Assembly: GCF_017897595.1 (NCBI RefSeq)
Contig: NZ_JAGKIK010000002.1
Span: forward strand, 310,001-374,000
Direction: 5' to 3'
Source: Aquimarina sp. U1-2
GTDB taxonomy: Bacteria > Bacteroidota > Bacteroidia > Flavobacteriales > Flavobacteriaceae
DNA length: 64,000 bases
Shown here: positions 26,802 through 35,065 of the stretch, in pieces
Layout: each line of letters starts with the position of its first letter
Numbering within the stretch: the stretch's first letter is position 1
Position numbers and translations under genes: made by a program
Notes under the pieces: generated by a model
Databases searched by the model: none
The model's input: the letters and a program-made list of their open reading frames with translations, nothing else
Told to the model about the DNA's origin: nothing

Positions 26802-26890
26802 TTAGGTTTGTTTAAACTTATTTGAACAAATAGAAACCTGCCAGTTATTTGATGAACTGGGGGTATTTCTTTTTTAGTTAACTTTTAGAT

Positions 26891-27122
26891 AATTTAAACC
26901 CGGTTTATGCATTAGAATTTCGTTATGAGGATTTAAAATGCCACGACAAAGCATTGCTTTGGGCGAGATGTAGCGTTGGCAGTGTTTTCTAAGTTTCAGC
27001 ATAGCAGTTTACCCCGAGCGGAGTCAAAGGGCTATGGTGAAACTTAAAAATACAACGTAGTGCTTGGTTTTGCAGCAGTTTCAAGCCGTAATAGATTTTC
27101 TAATGCATAAAACGGGTTAAAT
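26891..27122. repeat. MITE-like element with terminal inverted repeats
   Basis: About 232 bases are bounded by inverted ends: aatttaaacccggtttatgc plus attagaa on the left and ttctaatgcataaaacgggt plus taaatt on the right. A second dyad lies inside, taagtttcagcatagc...gctatggtgaaactta, enclosing the ubiquitous cgagcggagtcaaaggg block. No open frame was seen. It occupies most of the 440-base gap before 27242; the remainder (27123-27241) shows nothing. Confidence 0.7.
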
Positions 27123-27241
27123 TTAGTAGTGACGGCAATGTGATTGCAGAAGTTTTAGCTCAAACTACATATATCGTATAGTTTAGCAGAATTAATAAGA
27201 CAGCCTTCAATATCGAAATAATAATAAGGAGAATTGAGGAG

Positions 27242-28684
27242 TCAAATAGTTTTTAAAATGTTTCTTACCTTTCCCCAAAGATTCTTGGATTCTAATGCCT
27301 GTTCACTAATTTCCCCAACAAGTAAACCTAAATTTAGGTTCTTCGTATTTCCATCACTTGGGATATTAAGAATACCTTCATCAGATATCATAGCCATATT
27401 CCAGTTTTCGAACTCTCTGCTCATCTTTGTGCCTTGCCAAATGGTTTGTACATCAAAATGTCGCTTGTCCTTCTTTATTTTATCATAAATATATAACACA
27501 TCTTTTTTCGATCCCTCTATTAATTGAAAAAATATACCTCTATGATAAATTAGACTACCCGTAATGTCATAAACTTTATTGTTTTTACGGGATACGCTTA
27601 ATATGTCTGTTATTTCCTTTTCATCAATACCGGTTTTAGCCATTAATCTGTAAGAAACTTCAAAAAGAATATTTTCTTTGAACAGGGAATTTCTATAGTG
27701 ATTAGGGAAAACTCCATACCTATTATAAAATTGCTTGGCGAAATGACTCCTACTGGCATATCCCACTTTATAACATATCTCTGAAACATTCAAATCTGAA
27801 GTGATAAACAACTCTCTGGCACGTTCTAGTCGTATATTAATAATATATTTATTAATTGAGTATCCGAATAGAAAACGCACACCGCGCTGTAATTTTTTTT
27901 GACTTACTCCAAGCTTTTTTGCTAGCTCTTGGTTATGAAATCTTTGATCGATATTATCCTGAATATAATCGCCTAGACTACTTATATCCTGGAGCTCTTG
28001 TTTACTTAAGTCGGGTTGAAAGTTTTCTGTATTTTGATCATAATCATGTGCCTCTATTTGAGAGGCAAGCATATTTAAAATGGCAGACTCGGTTAGTAGT
28101 CTTCCTACCAGATCGGTTCTTTTGTTTCTAACTATAAGCTCTGCATAAATTCCTGTTCTTAAATCATTATTTCCAAAATATCTAAAAGGTTTGGATGCAT
28201 CTGAGATTGAAAACACTTCTGCCAAATGAAGTTTTAAGGCTGTCTTGGTCTTTGTATTAGGTTGATTTAAAAGATCGGGTTGCACAATTAGATAACAACA
28301 TTCATAGTGTTTCTTTGCTGGGATCACAAATTCTGATTTTTCACCAAACTTTCCGGTCAAGATAAAATTCTGGCCTTTCTCTATTTTATTATATTCTTCT
28401 TCGTACGGAAATTTTGTCAGCTGATATCCGGATACATGATAGCCGAAATAGTAGACGTAACTTTTAGAAAACTCGTGAATAAACTTATAATCATTATTGA
28501 ATTCAATATTGTATATCCATGCCGTTAACCCGGGAAAAACTTCGTACAGATTAATTCGACCCTTACCATTTTCGTTATTTAGAATAAGACTGGATGCTCC
28601 TAAGTCTTCATGTAGGGTCGCATTTAAATTAACAGCAAATTGCCGTAACATTCCTAATGGAGAACTCTCTTTTAATTCAAACAT
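27242..28684 (-). CDS. AraC-family transcription factor fused to a C-terminal BLUF photoreceptor domain
   Basis: The 480-residue protein has three parts. Residues 1-210 are a cupin-like AraC sensor region. Residues about 235-330 are an AraC/XylS double helix-turn-helix (LAKKLGVSQKKLQRGVRFLF for the first helix pair, then ISEICYKVGYASRSHFAKQF-type second pair ending in the usual GVFPNHYR). Residues about 339-435 match BLUF: Tyr345 in SYRLMA, Asn369 in SRKNN followed by DITGSLIY, Gln387 in FFQLIEG, DKRH at 406-409, and Trp428/Met430 in FENWNMAM. The Tyr-Asn-Gln-Trp-Met spacing (24, 42, 83, 85) equals that of AppA (21, 45, 63, 104, 106). A blue-light-responsive DNA-binding protein is inferred. 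Confidence 0.9.
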   Translation of the reverse strand: MFELKESSPLGMLRQFAVNLNATLHEDLGASSLILNNENGKGRINLYEVFPGLTAWIYNIEFNNDYKFIHEFSKSYVYYFGYHVSGYQLTKFPYEEEYNKIEKGQNFILTGKFGEKSEFVIPAKKHYECCYLIVQPDLLNQPNTKTKTALKLHLAEVFSISDASKPFRYFGNNDLRTGIYAELIVRNKRTDLVGRLLTESAILNMLASQIEAHDYDQNTENFQPDLSKQELQDISSLGDYIQDNIDQRFHNQELAKKLGVSQKKLQRGVRFLFGYSINKYIINIRLERARELFITSDLNVSEICYKVGYASRSHFAKQFYNRYGVFPNHYRNSLFKENILFEVSYRLMAKTGIDEKEITDILSVSRKNNKVYDITGSLIYHRGIFFQLIEGSKKDVLYIYDKIKKDKRHFDVQTIWQGTKMSREFENWNMAMISDEGILNIPSDGNTKNLNLGLLVGEISEQALESKNLWGKVRNILKTI

Positions 28685-28836
28685 AAAGGAAATATAATAA
28701 GTTTAAAACGAAGATATTATTTTTCTTCAATAACCTTTAACACTATCGGGATTATTATATTTTACATAACTTCATAAAAAATGGTGGACATGTAGTAGCA
28801 TGTCGAATTACATACTTCAGCAGATTCATACTTACA

Positions 28837-29289
28837 TTATACTTGAATCTGTCGATCTATTTGTTGATCCAGAGAAATAAAAGTTTCAGTTCTTGAAACC
28901 CCTTCTATAGCCTGAATGTCTTTATTGAGAACATTCATTAAATGCTCATTATCTTTGCACAATATTTTGAGAAAAATCGACCAATTCCCGGTCGTGTAAT
29001 GACATTCGATAACTTCAGGAATATCTTTAAGTTGCTTAACAGCCTTAGGATTACTCACTGCTTTATCTAAAAAAACCCCAACAAAAGCCATGGTTTTATA
29101 GCCCATTACTTTAGGATCGATAATAAATTTGGATCCGGCGATAAGTCCAGAGCTTTCAAGTTTGCGAAGTCTTTGATGAATTGCAGCTCCCGATACACCC
29201 ACTTGCCTGGCAATTTTTAAAATTGGTCTACGCGCATCTTCCATCAAATTGCGTAATATTTCTTTATCGATGCCATCAATTTTTATCAT
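28837..29289 (-). CDS. Lrp/AsnC-family transcriptional regulator
   Basis: A 150-residue regulator: an N-terminal winged helix-turn-helix (IDKEILRNLMEDARRPILKI, QVGVSGAAIHQRLRKLESSG) followed by a RAM ligand-binding/oligomerisation domain containing GVFLDKAVSNPKAVKQLKDI and YTTGNWSIFLKILCKD. These proteins usually bind an amino acid and control amino acid metabolism. It precedes the AraC-BLUF gene on the same strand with a 152-base gap, and the saccharopine dehydrogenase-like gene lies upstream on that strand. A functional link is only suggested. Confidence 0.93.
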   Translation of the reverse strand: MIKIDGIDKEILRNLMEDARRPILKIARQVGVSGAAIHQRLRKLESSGLIAGSKFIIDPKVMGYKTMAFVGVFLDKAVSNPKAVKQLKDIPEVIECHYTTGNWSIFLKILCKDNEHLMNVLNKDIQAIEGVSRTETFISLDQQIDRQIQV

Positions 29290-29559
29290 ATGAATTCCAA
29301 TTTTCTGAATGTTATACTTAGTTATCGGGATTTAAAGAGTACAATGTTAGCGTTAAAATCTAAGCCAAGTCCCGTTTCAATGTTTCTTAGGTTTATCCTC
29401 CAAAATTTCTCAAATAAATTATATAATGAATTGATATAAGGGCAATCGTATTGAACAGTATCTTTGGCATATTTCTAGATAATCAAAATTACGATTAAAG
29501 ACGTATAATTGAAATTTATTGGCTATAAATTAGGATATTTTGGTCTCAAACCCTCGGCA

Positions 29560-29722
29560 AACAGGTTAAGATGAGTTCTACTCGAGCATATGTTAAATAC
29601 GGTATTACTATATCGTCTTGCATAAAAGCGTCGTTTAAGACTATATTTCAACCCGTAATACTTGCCCGCCTTAATCGTCTGAATAGGCAGGCGGGGATTT
29701 TCTAATGTATAAAGCGGGTTTA
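29560..29722. repeat. dispersed repeat end with a nested GC-rich hairpin
   Basis: The right side of this non-coding gap resembles the right end of the 26.9-27.1 kb element: atttcaacccgtaata here against gtttcaagccgtaata there, then attttctaatgtataaagcg against attttctaatgcataaaacg. Between these two blocks the present copy has an additional 35 or so bases forming cccgcc...ggcggg (about 29664-29696). The 430-base gap 29290-29719 otherwise holds no gene I can see. Confidence 0.65.
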
Positions 29723-31090
29723 ACCTTTAACCCCATCGGGATTATAGCCCATATACTCGCGTTCAATTTCGGTAAATCTGATATCGTAAGCTTCGAGTTC
29801 TTTCAGTATAGGATCGTACACTTCTTTTTGAATAGGAATTTGAACACCAGTTAACGTGATTTGCTGATTGAGAATTCGTAGCGTAGCCATAGCAACAGGC
29901 AATCCAACAGTTTTGGCCATTGCGGTATAGGTTTGATCTTCTCCGGTACTCACCATAGTGGCATCTATTTGTTTGCGTACACCATCTAGTTCGTATCCAA
30001 ATTTGTGATACATCACGATCATATCTTTATCTCCATCGCTAAGTGACCATTTATCTATCAATATTTTTTGAAGTATTTGTGCAGGGGTGGCATCAGGGAT
30101 GCCAACTTTTTTATCAGGATTAAACATGTCGAGTTCAAGAAGTTTATCCCACATGATGTCATCCTGATCTATTTTTAAATAATGACGAAGTTTCAGTTCT
30201 ACAGAATCAGTAGGGCTATACGCCAGAAAGGAATTCGTAAAATCACGATAGCTCATATTTTCAGAATTCGATAGGATATAATCATCTGCGGTCATACCCA
30301 GTTGAACAAAAGTATTCCATGCTTTAGAAAACCCGACTCTTCTAATGGTTCCACGATATAGTGTGAGAATATCGTCTAAACCATATATACTTTGATACTG
30401 AAGAGAGTTTCGATTGGCATATGCTTCAAATCGCCCGTAGCCGTCTACCTCTAAAAACTCGGTTCTTCTAAATAATTTATGATAAGGGATATATTTATAG
30501 GTTCCTTCCTGGAGAAACTTTGCAGCACCTCCCTGACCTGCGATCACTACATTACGCGGGTTCCATGTAAACTTATAATTCCATAAGTTTGTATCGCTTT
30601 CTGGTGCTATCAAACCCCCCGTAAATGATTCAAACAAAATTATTTTTCCTCCTTGATCTCTTATGTTATCAATAACTTTCATGGCACTCATATGATCGAT
30701 ACCGGGATCTACACCCATTTCGTTCATAAATAGTAATCCTTTTTGACGAACATGATCATCTAATTCTTGCATTTCTGAGCTTACATAAGATGCAGTTACC
30801 AGGTGTTTGCCATACCGCAGACAATCTTTAGCAACTTCAATATGAAATCTTGCCGGAAGCATAGAGACTACAATATCTGAGTTTTTAAGAGCGTTTTCAC
30901 GAGATGTTTTATCAAACACATCAATTTGAATAGCCAAAGAGTTTGAATGATTGCCAGCCAGATTTTCAGCATGTCGCAAAGAAATATCTCCTATGGTGAT
31001 ATGAAGCTGCTCAGTCAAAGCTTTATCCTGAAAATATTTAATCAAAACGGCAGTAGATTTTCCTGCGCCAATAACTAGAATCTTTCGCAT
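29720..31090 (-). CDS. saccharopine dehydrogenase-like oxidoreductase
   Basis: Starting at the ATG at 31090 (MRKILVIGAGKSTAVLIKYF) the protein has 456 residues; a further 20 in-frame codons upstream are not family-like. The Rossmann motif GAGKST opens an NAD(P)-binding domain (to about 125, with VVSMLPARFHIEVAKDC), then MGVDPGIDHMSAMKVID and the saccharopine dehydrogenase C-terminal domain. In yeast the LYS9 relatives form saccharopine; bacterial relatives work in lysine degradation or in polyamine pathways. The exact reaction is uncertain. An Lrp gene lies downstream. Confidence 0.88.
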   Translation of the reverse strand: MRKILVIGAGKSTAVLIKYFQDKALTEQLHITIGDISLRHAENLAGNHSNSLAIQIDVFDKTSRENALKNSDIVVSMLPARFHIEVAKDCLRYGKHLVTASYVSSEMQELDDHVRQKGLLFMNEMGVDPGIDHMSAMKVIDNIRDQGGKIILFESFTGGLIAPESDTNLWNYKFTWNPRNVVIAGQGGAAKFLQEGTYKYIPYHKLFRRTEFLEVDGYGRFEAYANRNSLQYQSIYGLDDILTLYRGTIRRVGFSKAWNTFVQLGMTADDYILSNSENMSYRDFTNSFLAYSPTDSVELKLRHYLKIDQDDIMWDKLLELDMFNPDKKVGIPDATPAQILQKILIDKWSLSDGDKDMIVMYHKFGYELDGVRKQIDATMVSTGEDQTYTAMAKTVGLPVAMATLRILNQQITLTGVQIPIQKEVYDPILKELEAYDIRFTEIEREYMGYNPDGVKG

Positions 31091-31161
31091 ACGTGCTAAT
31101 ATTTTGATAACTTTGATACGAATGTAAGAAATACCTGAAAAAGAAATCAAAAAATTGTTTT

Positions 31162-31198
31162 TAACGAATGCCTCTTAGGCTAATCCCAGGGTAGTTTA
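31162..31198. repeat. dispersed short palindromic repeat
   Basis: aacgaatgcctcttaggc followed by taatcccagggtagttta aligns, with about 8 differences in 36 bases, to 62598-62633. It lies in the divergent gap between the saccharopine dehydrogenase-like gene and DUF423. Confidence 0.55.
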
Positions 31199-31218
31199 CG
31201 CAAATATTGAATCAGCCT

Positions 31219-31617
31219 ATGAAAGAACATAAAGCGAATAAAATGATGTTGATTACGGGAGCGGTTATGGCGCTAATTTCCGTACTCCTTGGTGCTTTTG
31301 GCGCTCACGGTTTAGAAAAGTTGGTCGATGCCAAAAGTATAGCGTCATTTAACACAGGAGTGCGATATCAAATGTATCATGCCATTACTTGTCTGTTTTT
31401 GAGTAACATGAGTCTTTTAAAAGTTACAGCAAAAAAGCGTATTTTTTTTCTGTTTTTAGTCGGAATGATCCTTTTCTCTGGGTCAATATACCTTTTGGTT
31501 ATCGATGAAGTTTTAGGAATTTCATTATCAAGTATTGGTTTTATTACACCATTGGGCGGTTTGTTGTTAATTTTTGGATGGATTCTTTTAATTATCAATG
31601 CAGCACAGATTAAGTAG
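31219..31617 (+). CDS. DUF423 family membrane protein
   Basis: A 132-residue protein when started at the ATG at 31219 (MKEHKANKMM); a TTG four codons upstream is less likely. It has four hydrophobic helices and the DUF423 signature LLGAFGAHGLEK followed by FNTGVRYQMYHAITCLFLS, and ends in TPLGGLLLIFGWILLIINA. Function is unknown; members are small inner-membrane proteins found across bacteria. Confidence 0.9.
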   Translation: MKEHKANKMMLITGAVMALISVLLGAFGAHGLEKLVDAKSIASFNTGVRYQMYHAITCLFLSNMSLLKVTAKKRIFFLFLVGMILFSGSIYLLVIDEVLGISLSSIGFITPLGGLLLIFGWILLIINAAQIK

Positions 31618-31648
31618 TCATTTAGGTAGGTAGTGTGATTATTATTCC

Positions 31649-31656
31649 TAATTTTG
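31649..31656 (+). promoter_or_regulatory. -7 promoter box of pckA
   Basis: TAATTTTG fits TAnnTTTG and ends 30 bases before the pckA ATG. Confidence 0.6.
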
Positions 31657-31685
31657 CACGTATATAACAAACACGATATATTTTT

Positions 31686-33299
31686 ATGGAATCACTGTAT
31701 CCAACTACGAAAACGTTTTCGTTAAAGCATTACGGTATTAAAGATGCTACAATGCGCTACCAATTATCTCCTAAAGAATTGCAGGAAGAGGTAATGCAAA
31801 AAGGTCAGGGGCAACTTACAAAGTCTGGAACACTAGCCGTTAACACCGGTGAATTTACCGGGCGTTCTCCTAAAGATCGATTTATTGTCAAAGATCATAT
31901 TACCAAAGATAAAATTTGGTGGGGAGATATTAATATTCCTTTTGAGCCTGACGCATTTGATGCATTGTACGACAAAGTAACTTCGTACTTATCTGGGAAA
32001 GAGATTTTTGTACGCGATAGTTATGCGTGTGCAGATCCCGAATATCGCTTAAATATACGAGTGATTAATGAATATCCTTGGTCGAACATGTTTGCATATA
32101 ATATGTTTTTGAGACCAACTAATGAAGAGTTAAAAGATTTTGACCCCGAATGGACGGTCATTAACGCTCCCGGTTTTATGGCAGACCCAAAAATTGACGG
32201 AACGCGACAACATAATTTTGCCATCTTAAATTTTGATAGAAAAATTGCTCTTATTGGGGGTACAGGCTATACCGGTGAAATCAAAAAGGGTATTTTTTCG
32301 GCTTTAAACTTTATTCTTCCGGTACAACGCGATTGTTTCCCTATGCACTGCTCTGCCAATATCGGCAAAGATGGTGATACTGCTATATTCTTTGGCCTTT
32401 CGGGTACAGGTAAAACTACCTTGTCTACCGATCCCAATCGTAAATTGATTGGTGATGATGAGCATGGCTGGACCAAAGAAAATACGATTTTTAATTTTGA
32501 AGGAGGTTGTTATGCAAAGGTTATCGATCTTTCTAAAGAAAAAGAACCAGAAATCTACGGAGCCATCAAAGAAGGTGCTATACTTGAAAATGTGATCATC
32601 AACGATGGAGAAGTAGATTATGCCGATACCTCGATAACTCAAAATACCCGGGTAAGTTATCCCATTCACCACATAGAGAATATTCAAACACCTTCGATCG
32701 GTAAGAACCCCAAAAACATCTTCTTTTTAACGGCAGATGCTTTTGGAGTAATGCCACCCATATCAAAATTGACTCCCAGCCAGGCGGCGTACCATTTTAT
32801 ATCAGGTTATACGGCAAAAGTAGCAGGTACCGAGGCTGGTGTTGTAGAGCCTCAACCTTCGTTTTCGGCTTGTTTTGGGGCGCCATTTATGCCTTTACAT
32901 CCTGCAGCCTATGCCGAAATGTTGATTCAAAAAATGAAAGATACCGGTGTAAATGTATGGTTGGTCAATACAGGGTGGACTGGTGGTCCTTATGGTGTAG
33001 GAACCCGAATTAAATTGAAATATACCCGAGCTATGATCCAGGCTGTGCTTAACGGTGATTTAGGATTGTACTCTTATGATGATTATCATATTCACTCTGT
33101 GTTTGGGGTAGCCCAGCCTAGAAAATGTCCTGGGGTACCAGACAGTGTATTAAGTCCGAGAGCAACCTGGAACGATGACGAGGCATATTATACAACAGCA
33201 TTTAAGTTAACGAATGCCTTTAGAGAGAACTTTAAAAAATTTGAGTCTTATGCCAATGAAGAAATTCGACGTGGAGGTCCGCAACGTTATTCTTTTTGA
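31686..33299 (+). CDS. pckA: phosphoenolpyruvate carboxykinase (ATP)
   Basis: A 537-residue ATP-type enzyme that makes phosphoenolpyruvate from oxaloacetate at the entry of gluconeogenesis. The kinase-1a P-loop is FFGLSGTGKTTLSTDP near residue 237; GEFTGRSPKDRFIVKD binds oxaloacetate, and MHCSANIGKDGDTAIFFG, DDEHGW and NTGWTGGPYGVGTRIKLKYT are conserved. Length is normal. It is a monocistronic gene with its own promoter. Confidence 0.98.
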   Translation: MESLYPTTKTFSLKHYGIKDATMRYQLSPKELQEEVMQKGQGQLTKSGTLAVNTGEFTGRSPKDRFIVKDHITKDKIWWGDINIPFEPDAFDALYDKVTSYLSGKEIFVRDSYACADPEYRLNIRVINEYPWSNMFAYNMFLRPTNEELKDFDPEWTVINAPGFMADPKIDGTRQHNFAILNFDRKIALIGGTGYTGEIKKGIFSALNFILPVQRDCFPMHCSANIGKDGDTAIFFGLSGTGKTTLSTDPNRKLIGDDEHGWTKENTIFNFEGGCYAKVIDLSKEKEPEIYGAIKEGAILENVIINDGEVDYADTSITQNTRVSYPIHHIENIQTPSIGKNPKNIFFLTADAFGVMPPISKLTPSQAAYHFISGYTAKVAGTEAGVVEPQPSFSACFGAPFMPLHPAAYAEMLIQKMKDTGVNVWLVNTGWTGGPYGVGTRIKLKYTRAMIQAVLNGDLGLYSYDDYHIHSVFGVAQPRKCPGVPDSVLSPRATWNDDEAYYTTAFKLTNAFRENFKKFESYANEEIRRGGPQRYSF

Positions 33300-33440
33300 T
33301 AATATTTAATCAATAGCATTCTGCAAGACTCTGTCGTGCATATAGCGAACAGATAGTAAGACTTTTAGATCCAAAACAGAGAAATTATCTAGTTTCTTGA
33401 TTCTGATACGCAGATGACTAGGTCTCAGAGTAGTTCAATG

Positions 33441-33485
33441 TAAAGAGCCTATCCAGATATTTTTAGACAGGCTCTTTATATTTTT
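33441..33485 (+). terminator. rho-independent terminator downstream of pckA
   Basis: taaagagcct (33441-33450) pairs with 33469-33478 around an 18-nt loop, followed by a T-rich run. It is 141 bases after the pckA stop; the intervening DNA shows no feature. Confidence 0.75.
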
Positions 33486-33543
33486 AAACCGGGTTAAAGC
33501 ATCACTACCAGTTCTACTTTAAAATTGCTTAAATAAAATATGA

Positions 33544-34290
33544 TTATTTTTTATTCACTTCTTTGATATATTTCTGAAGCGCCATTGTCATAGAAGGGGT
33601 TTCTGGCGTAGGTGCTTGTATATTTACGATTAAATTGTGTTCTTCTGCAGCTTTTACCGTAGAATTACCGAAAACTGCAATTCTCGTATTATTTTGTTTG
33701 AAATCTGGGAAGTTTTCAAATAATGATTGTATGCCTGATGGACTAAAGAAAACCAAAATATCGTAAAAGACATCTCTAAGATCAGACAAATCACTAACCA
33801 CCGTTCTATAAAACACACCTTGTTTCCATTCAACTTTTAGCTCATCTAGTGCTTTTGGGACTTCAGGTTTCAATTTATCTGATGCGGGTAATAAGAATTT
33901 CTCGTTTTTATACTTTTTAATTAATGGGACAAGTTCTTGAAAAGTACGTTTTCCTACATAAATCTTTCTTTTACGGTAAACCACATACTTTTGAAGATAG
34001 TAAGCAACAGCTTCGCTCTGGCAAAAATATTTAAGCGTATCAGGAACTTTGTAGCGCATTTCTTCTGCAATTCTAAAAAAATGATCTACAGAATTACGAC
34101 TAGTAAGAATAATGGCAGTGTATTGTGATAAATCTACTTTTTGTAACCTTACCTCTTTAGCATCAACTCCTTCAACATGAATAAAAGGTATAAAGTCAAT
34201 CTTTACTTTTTCCTTTTCTTCTAAATCAAAATAAGGTGAATTTTCCACTTTAGGCTCCGGTTGTGAAACCAAAATTGTTTTCACTTTCAT
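33544..34290 (-). CDS. uroporphyrinogen-III synthase family protein
   Basis: A 248-residue two-lobe HemD-type protein: MKVKTILVSQPEPK at the start, a first lobe with YTAIILTSRNSVDHFFRIA, and a second with VFFSPSGIQSLFENFPDF and IAVFGNSTVKAAEEHNL near the C-terminus. HemD cyclises hydroxymethylbilane in heme synthesis. In Flavobacteriia this gene sits beside DUF4271, as here (26-base gap), away from other hem genes, so the enzymatic role is expected but not shown by context. Confidence 0.85.
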   Translation of the reverse strand: MKVKTILVSQPEPKVENSPYFDLEEKEKVKIDFIPFIHVEGVDAKEVRLQKVDLSQYTAIILTSRNSVDHFFRIAEEMRYKVPDTLKYFCQSEAVAYYLQKYVVYRKRKIYVGKRTFQELVPLIKKYKNEKFLLPASDKLKPEVPKALDELKVEWKQGVFYRTVVSDLSDLRDVFYDILVFFSPSGIQSLFENFPDFKQNNTRIAVFGNSTVKAAEEHNLIVNIQAPTPETPSMTMALQKYIKEVNKK

Positions 34291-34316
34291 ATATATTCTT
34301 TTTGTAAACGGCTCTT

Positions 34317-34973
34317 CTAATTACTAATAAGCTTGAATAGTATAAAATAGGGTGCGATTTCAAGTGCGCAAAGATACAAAATAAAATAAAAAAAGTGGTT
34401 CAAAATGATTTTTTCATTTTTCTTGTAAAAAGACCCCAGGACAATACAATTCAAAATAAACAATACTACTAGTAGTAATAAAAACAAGTTTTTTGAAGGC
34501 GATAGGGCATAAATACATAACATATTAAAGGGGATGAGTAGCACCCCTAAAAAATTGCGGTATGAGATTTTGTAAAATAGATATTCATCAACAATGCCGT
34601 CTATTGAAAAAATGGTGGCAACGATTTTTTCAATAAACAATTTACAAAGGACTAGTACCGCATAAATGATACTGATTTTAATATAGAGAGTGATCTCGGT
34701 AGGAACAACTTGCCATTCAAAAATACCAAAACACAAATACAAAAACATCGCTATTGATACGATTTGTAACAACATCAACACGACATTAAACGGCGATGAA
34801 AGTTTATTGGGTTTTTGATACGATAAAATGTACTTTTTATGGTTAAGAAACATTATAAAATCAGCAAATCTGATAGAATTCATACCCTTGACAATAGCCA
34901 AAAATAATAGGCAGACCAAGAATAAGATCGTATGCCAGTTGGTTGATGCTATTTCTCTTGTGATATACTCCAT
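34317..34973 (-). CDS. DUF4271 family membrane protein
   Basis: A 218-residue inner-membrane protein with about six hydrophobic helices. NWHTILFLVCLLFLAIVKGM at the N-terminus and NFLGVLLIPFNMLCIYALSP are typical of DUF4271. Its function is not known; it is conserved next to the HemD-like gene in Flavobacteriia and is the first gene of this two-gene unit. Confidence 0.85.
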   Translation of the reverse strand: MEYITREIASTNWHTILFLVCLLFLAIVKGMNSIRFADFIMFLNHKKYILSYQKPNKLSSPFNVVLMLLQIVSIAMFLYLCFGIFEWQVVPTEITLYIKISIIYAVLVLCKLFIEKIVATIFSIDGIVDEYLFYKISYRNFLGVLLIPFNMLCIYALSPSKNLFLLLLVVLFILNCIVLGSFYKKNEKIILNHFFYFILYLCALEIAPYFILFKLISN

Positions 34974-35039
34974 AGGTTGATAAGGGGTTAAAATTACGAT
35001 CTATTCTCATATAAAAACAAAAAAATAGGGATGATTAAT

Positions 35040-35047
35040 TATATTTG
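35040..35047 (+). promoter_or_regulatory. -7 promoter box of the mannosyltransferase gene
   Basis: TATATTTG matches TAnnTTTG. It covers the TTG that could otherwise be read as an upstream start, so the ATG at 35066 is preferred. Confidence 0.55.
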
Positions 35048-35065
35048 CCTGAAAAATTTACCCAA

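Noticed and set aside
27234-27488. 84-codon plus-strand frame overlapping the AraC-BLUF 3' end
   Set aside because: It is antisense to the BLUF-coding region and has no ribosome-binding or protein-like features.
32304-32687. 127-codon minus-strand frame inside pckA
   Set aside because: It is antisense to a conserved gene, with no recognisable domain.
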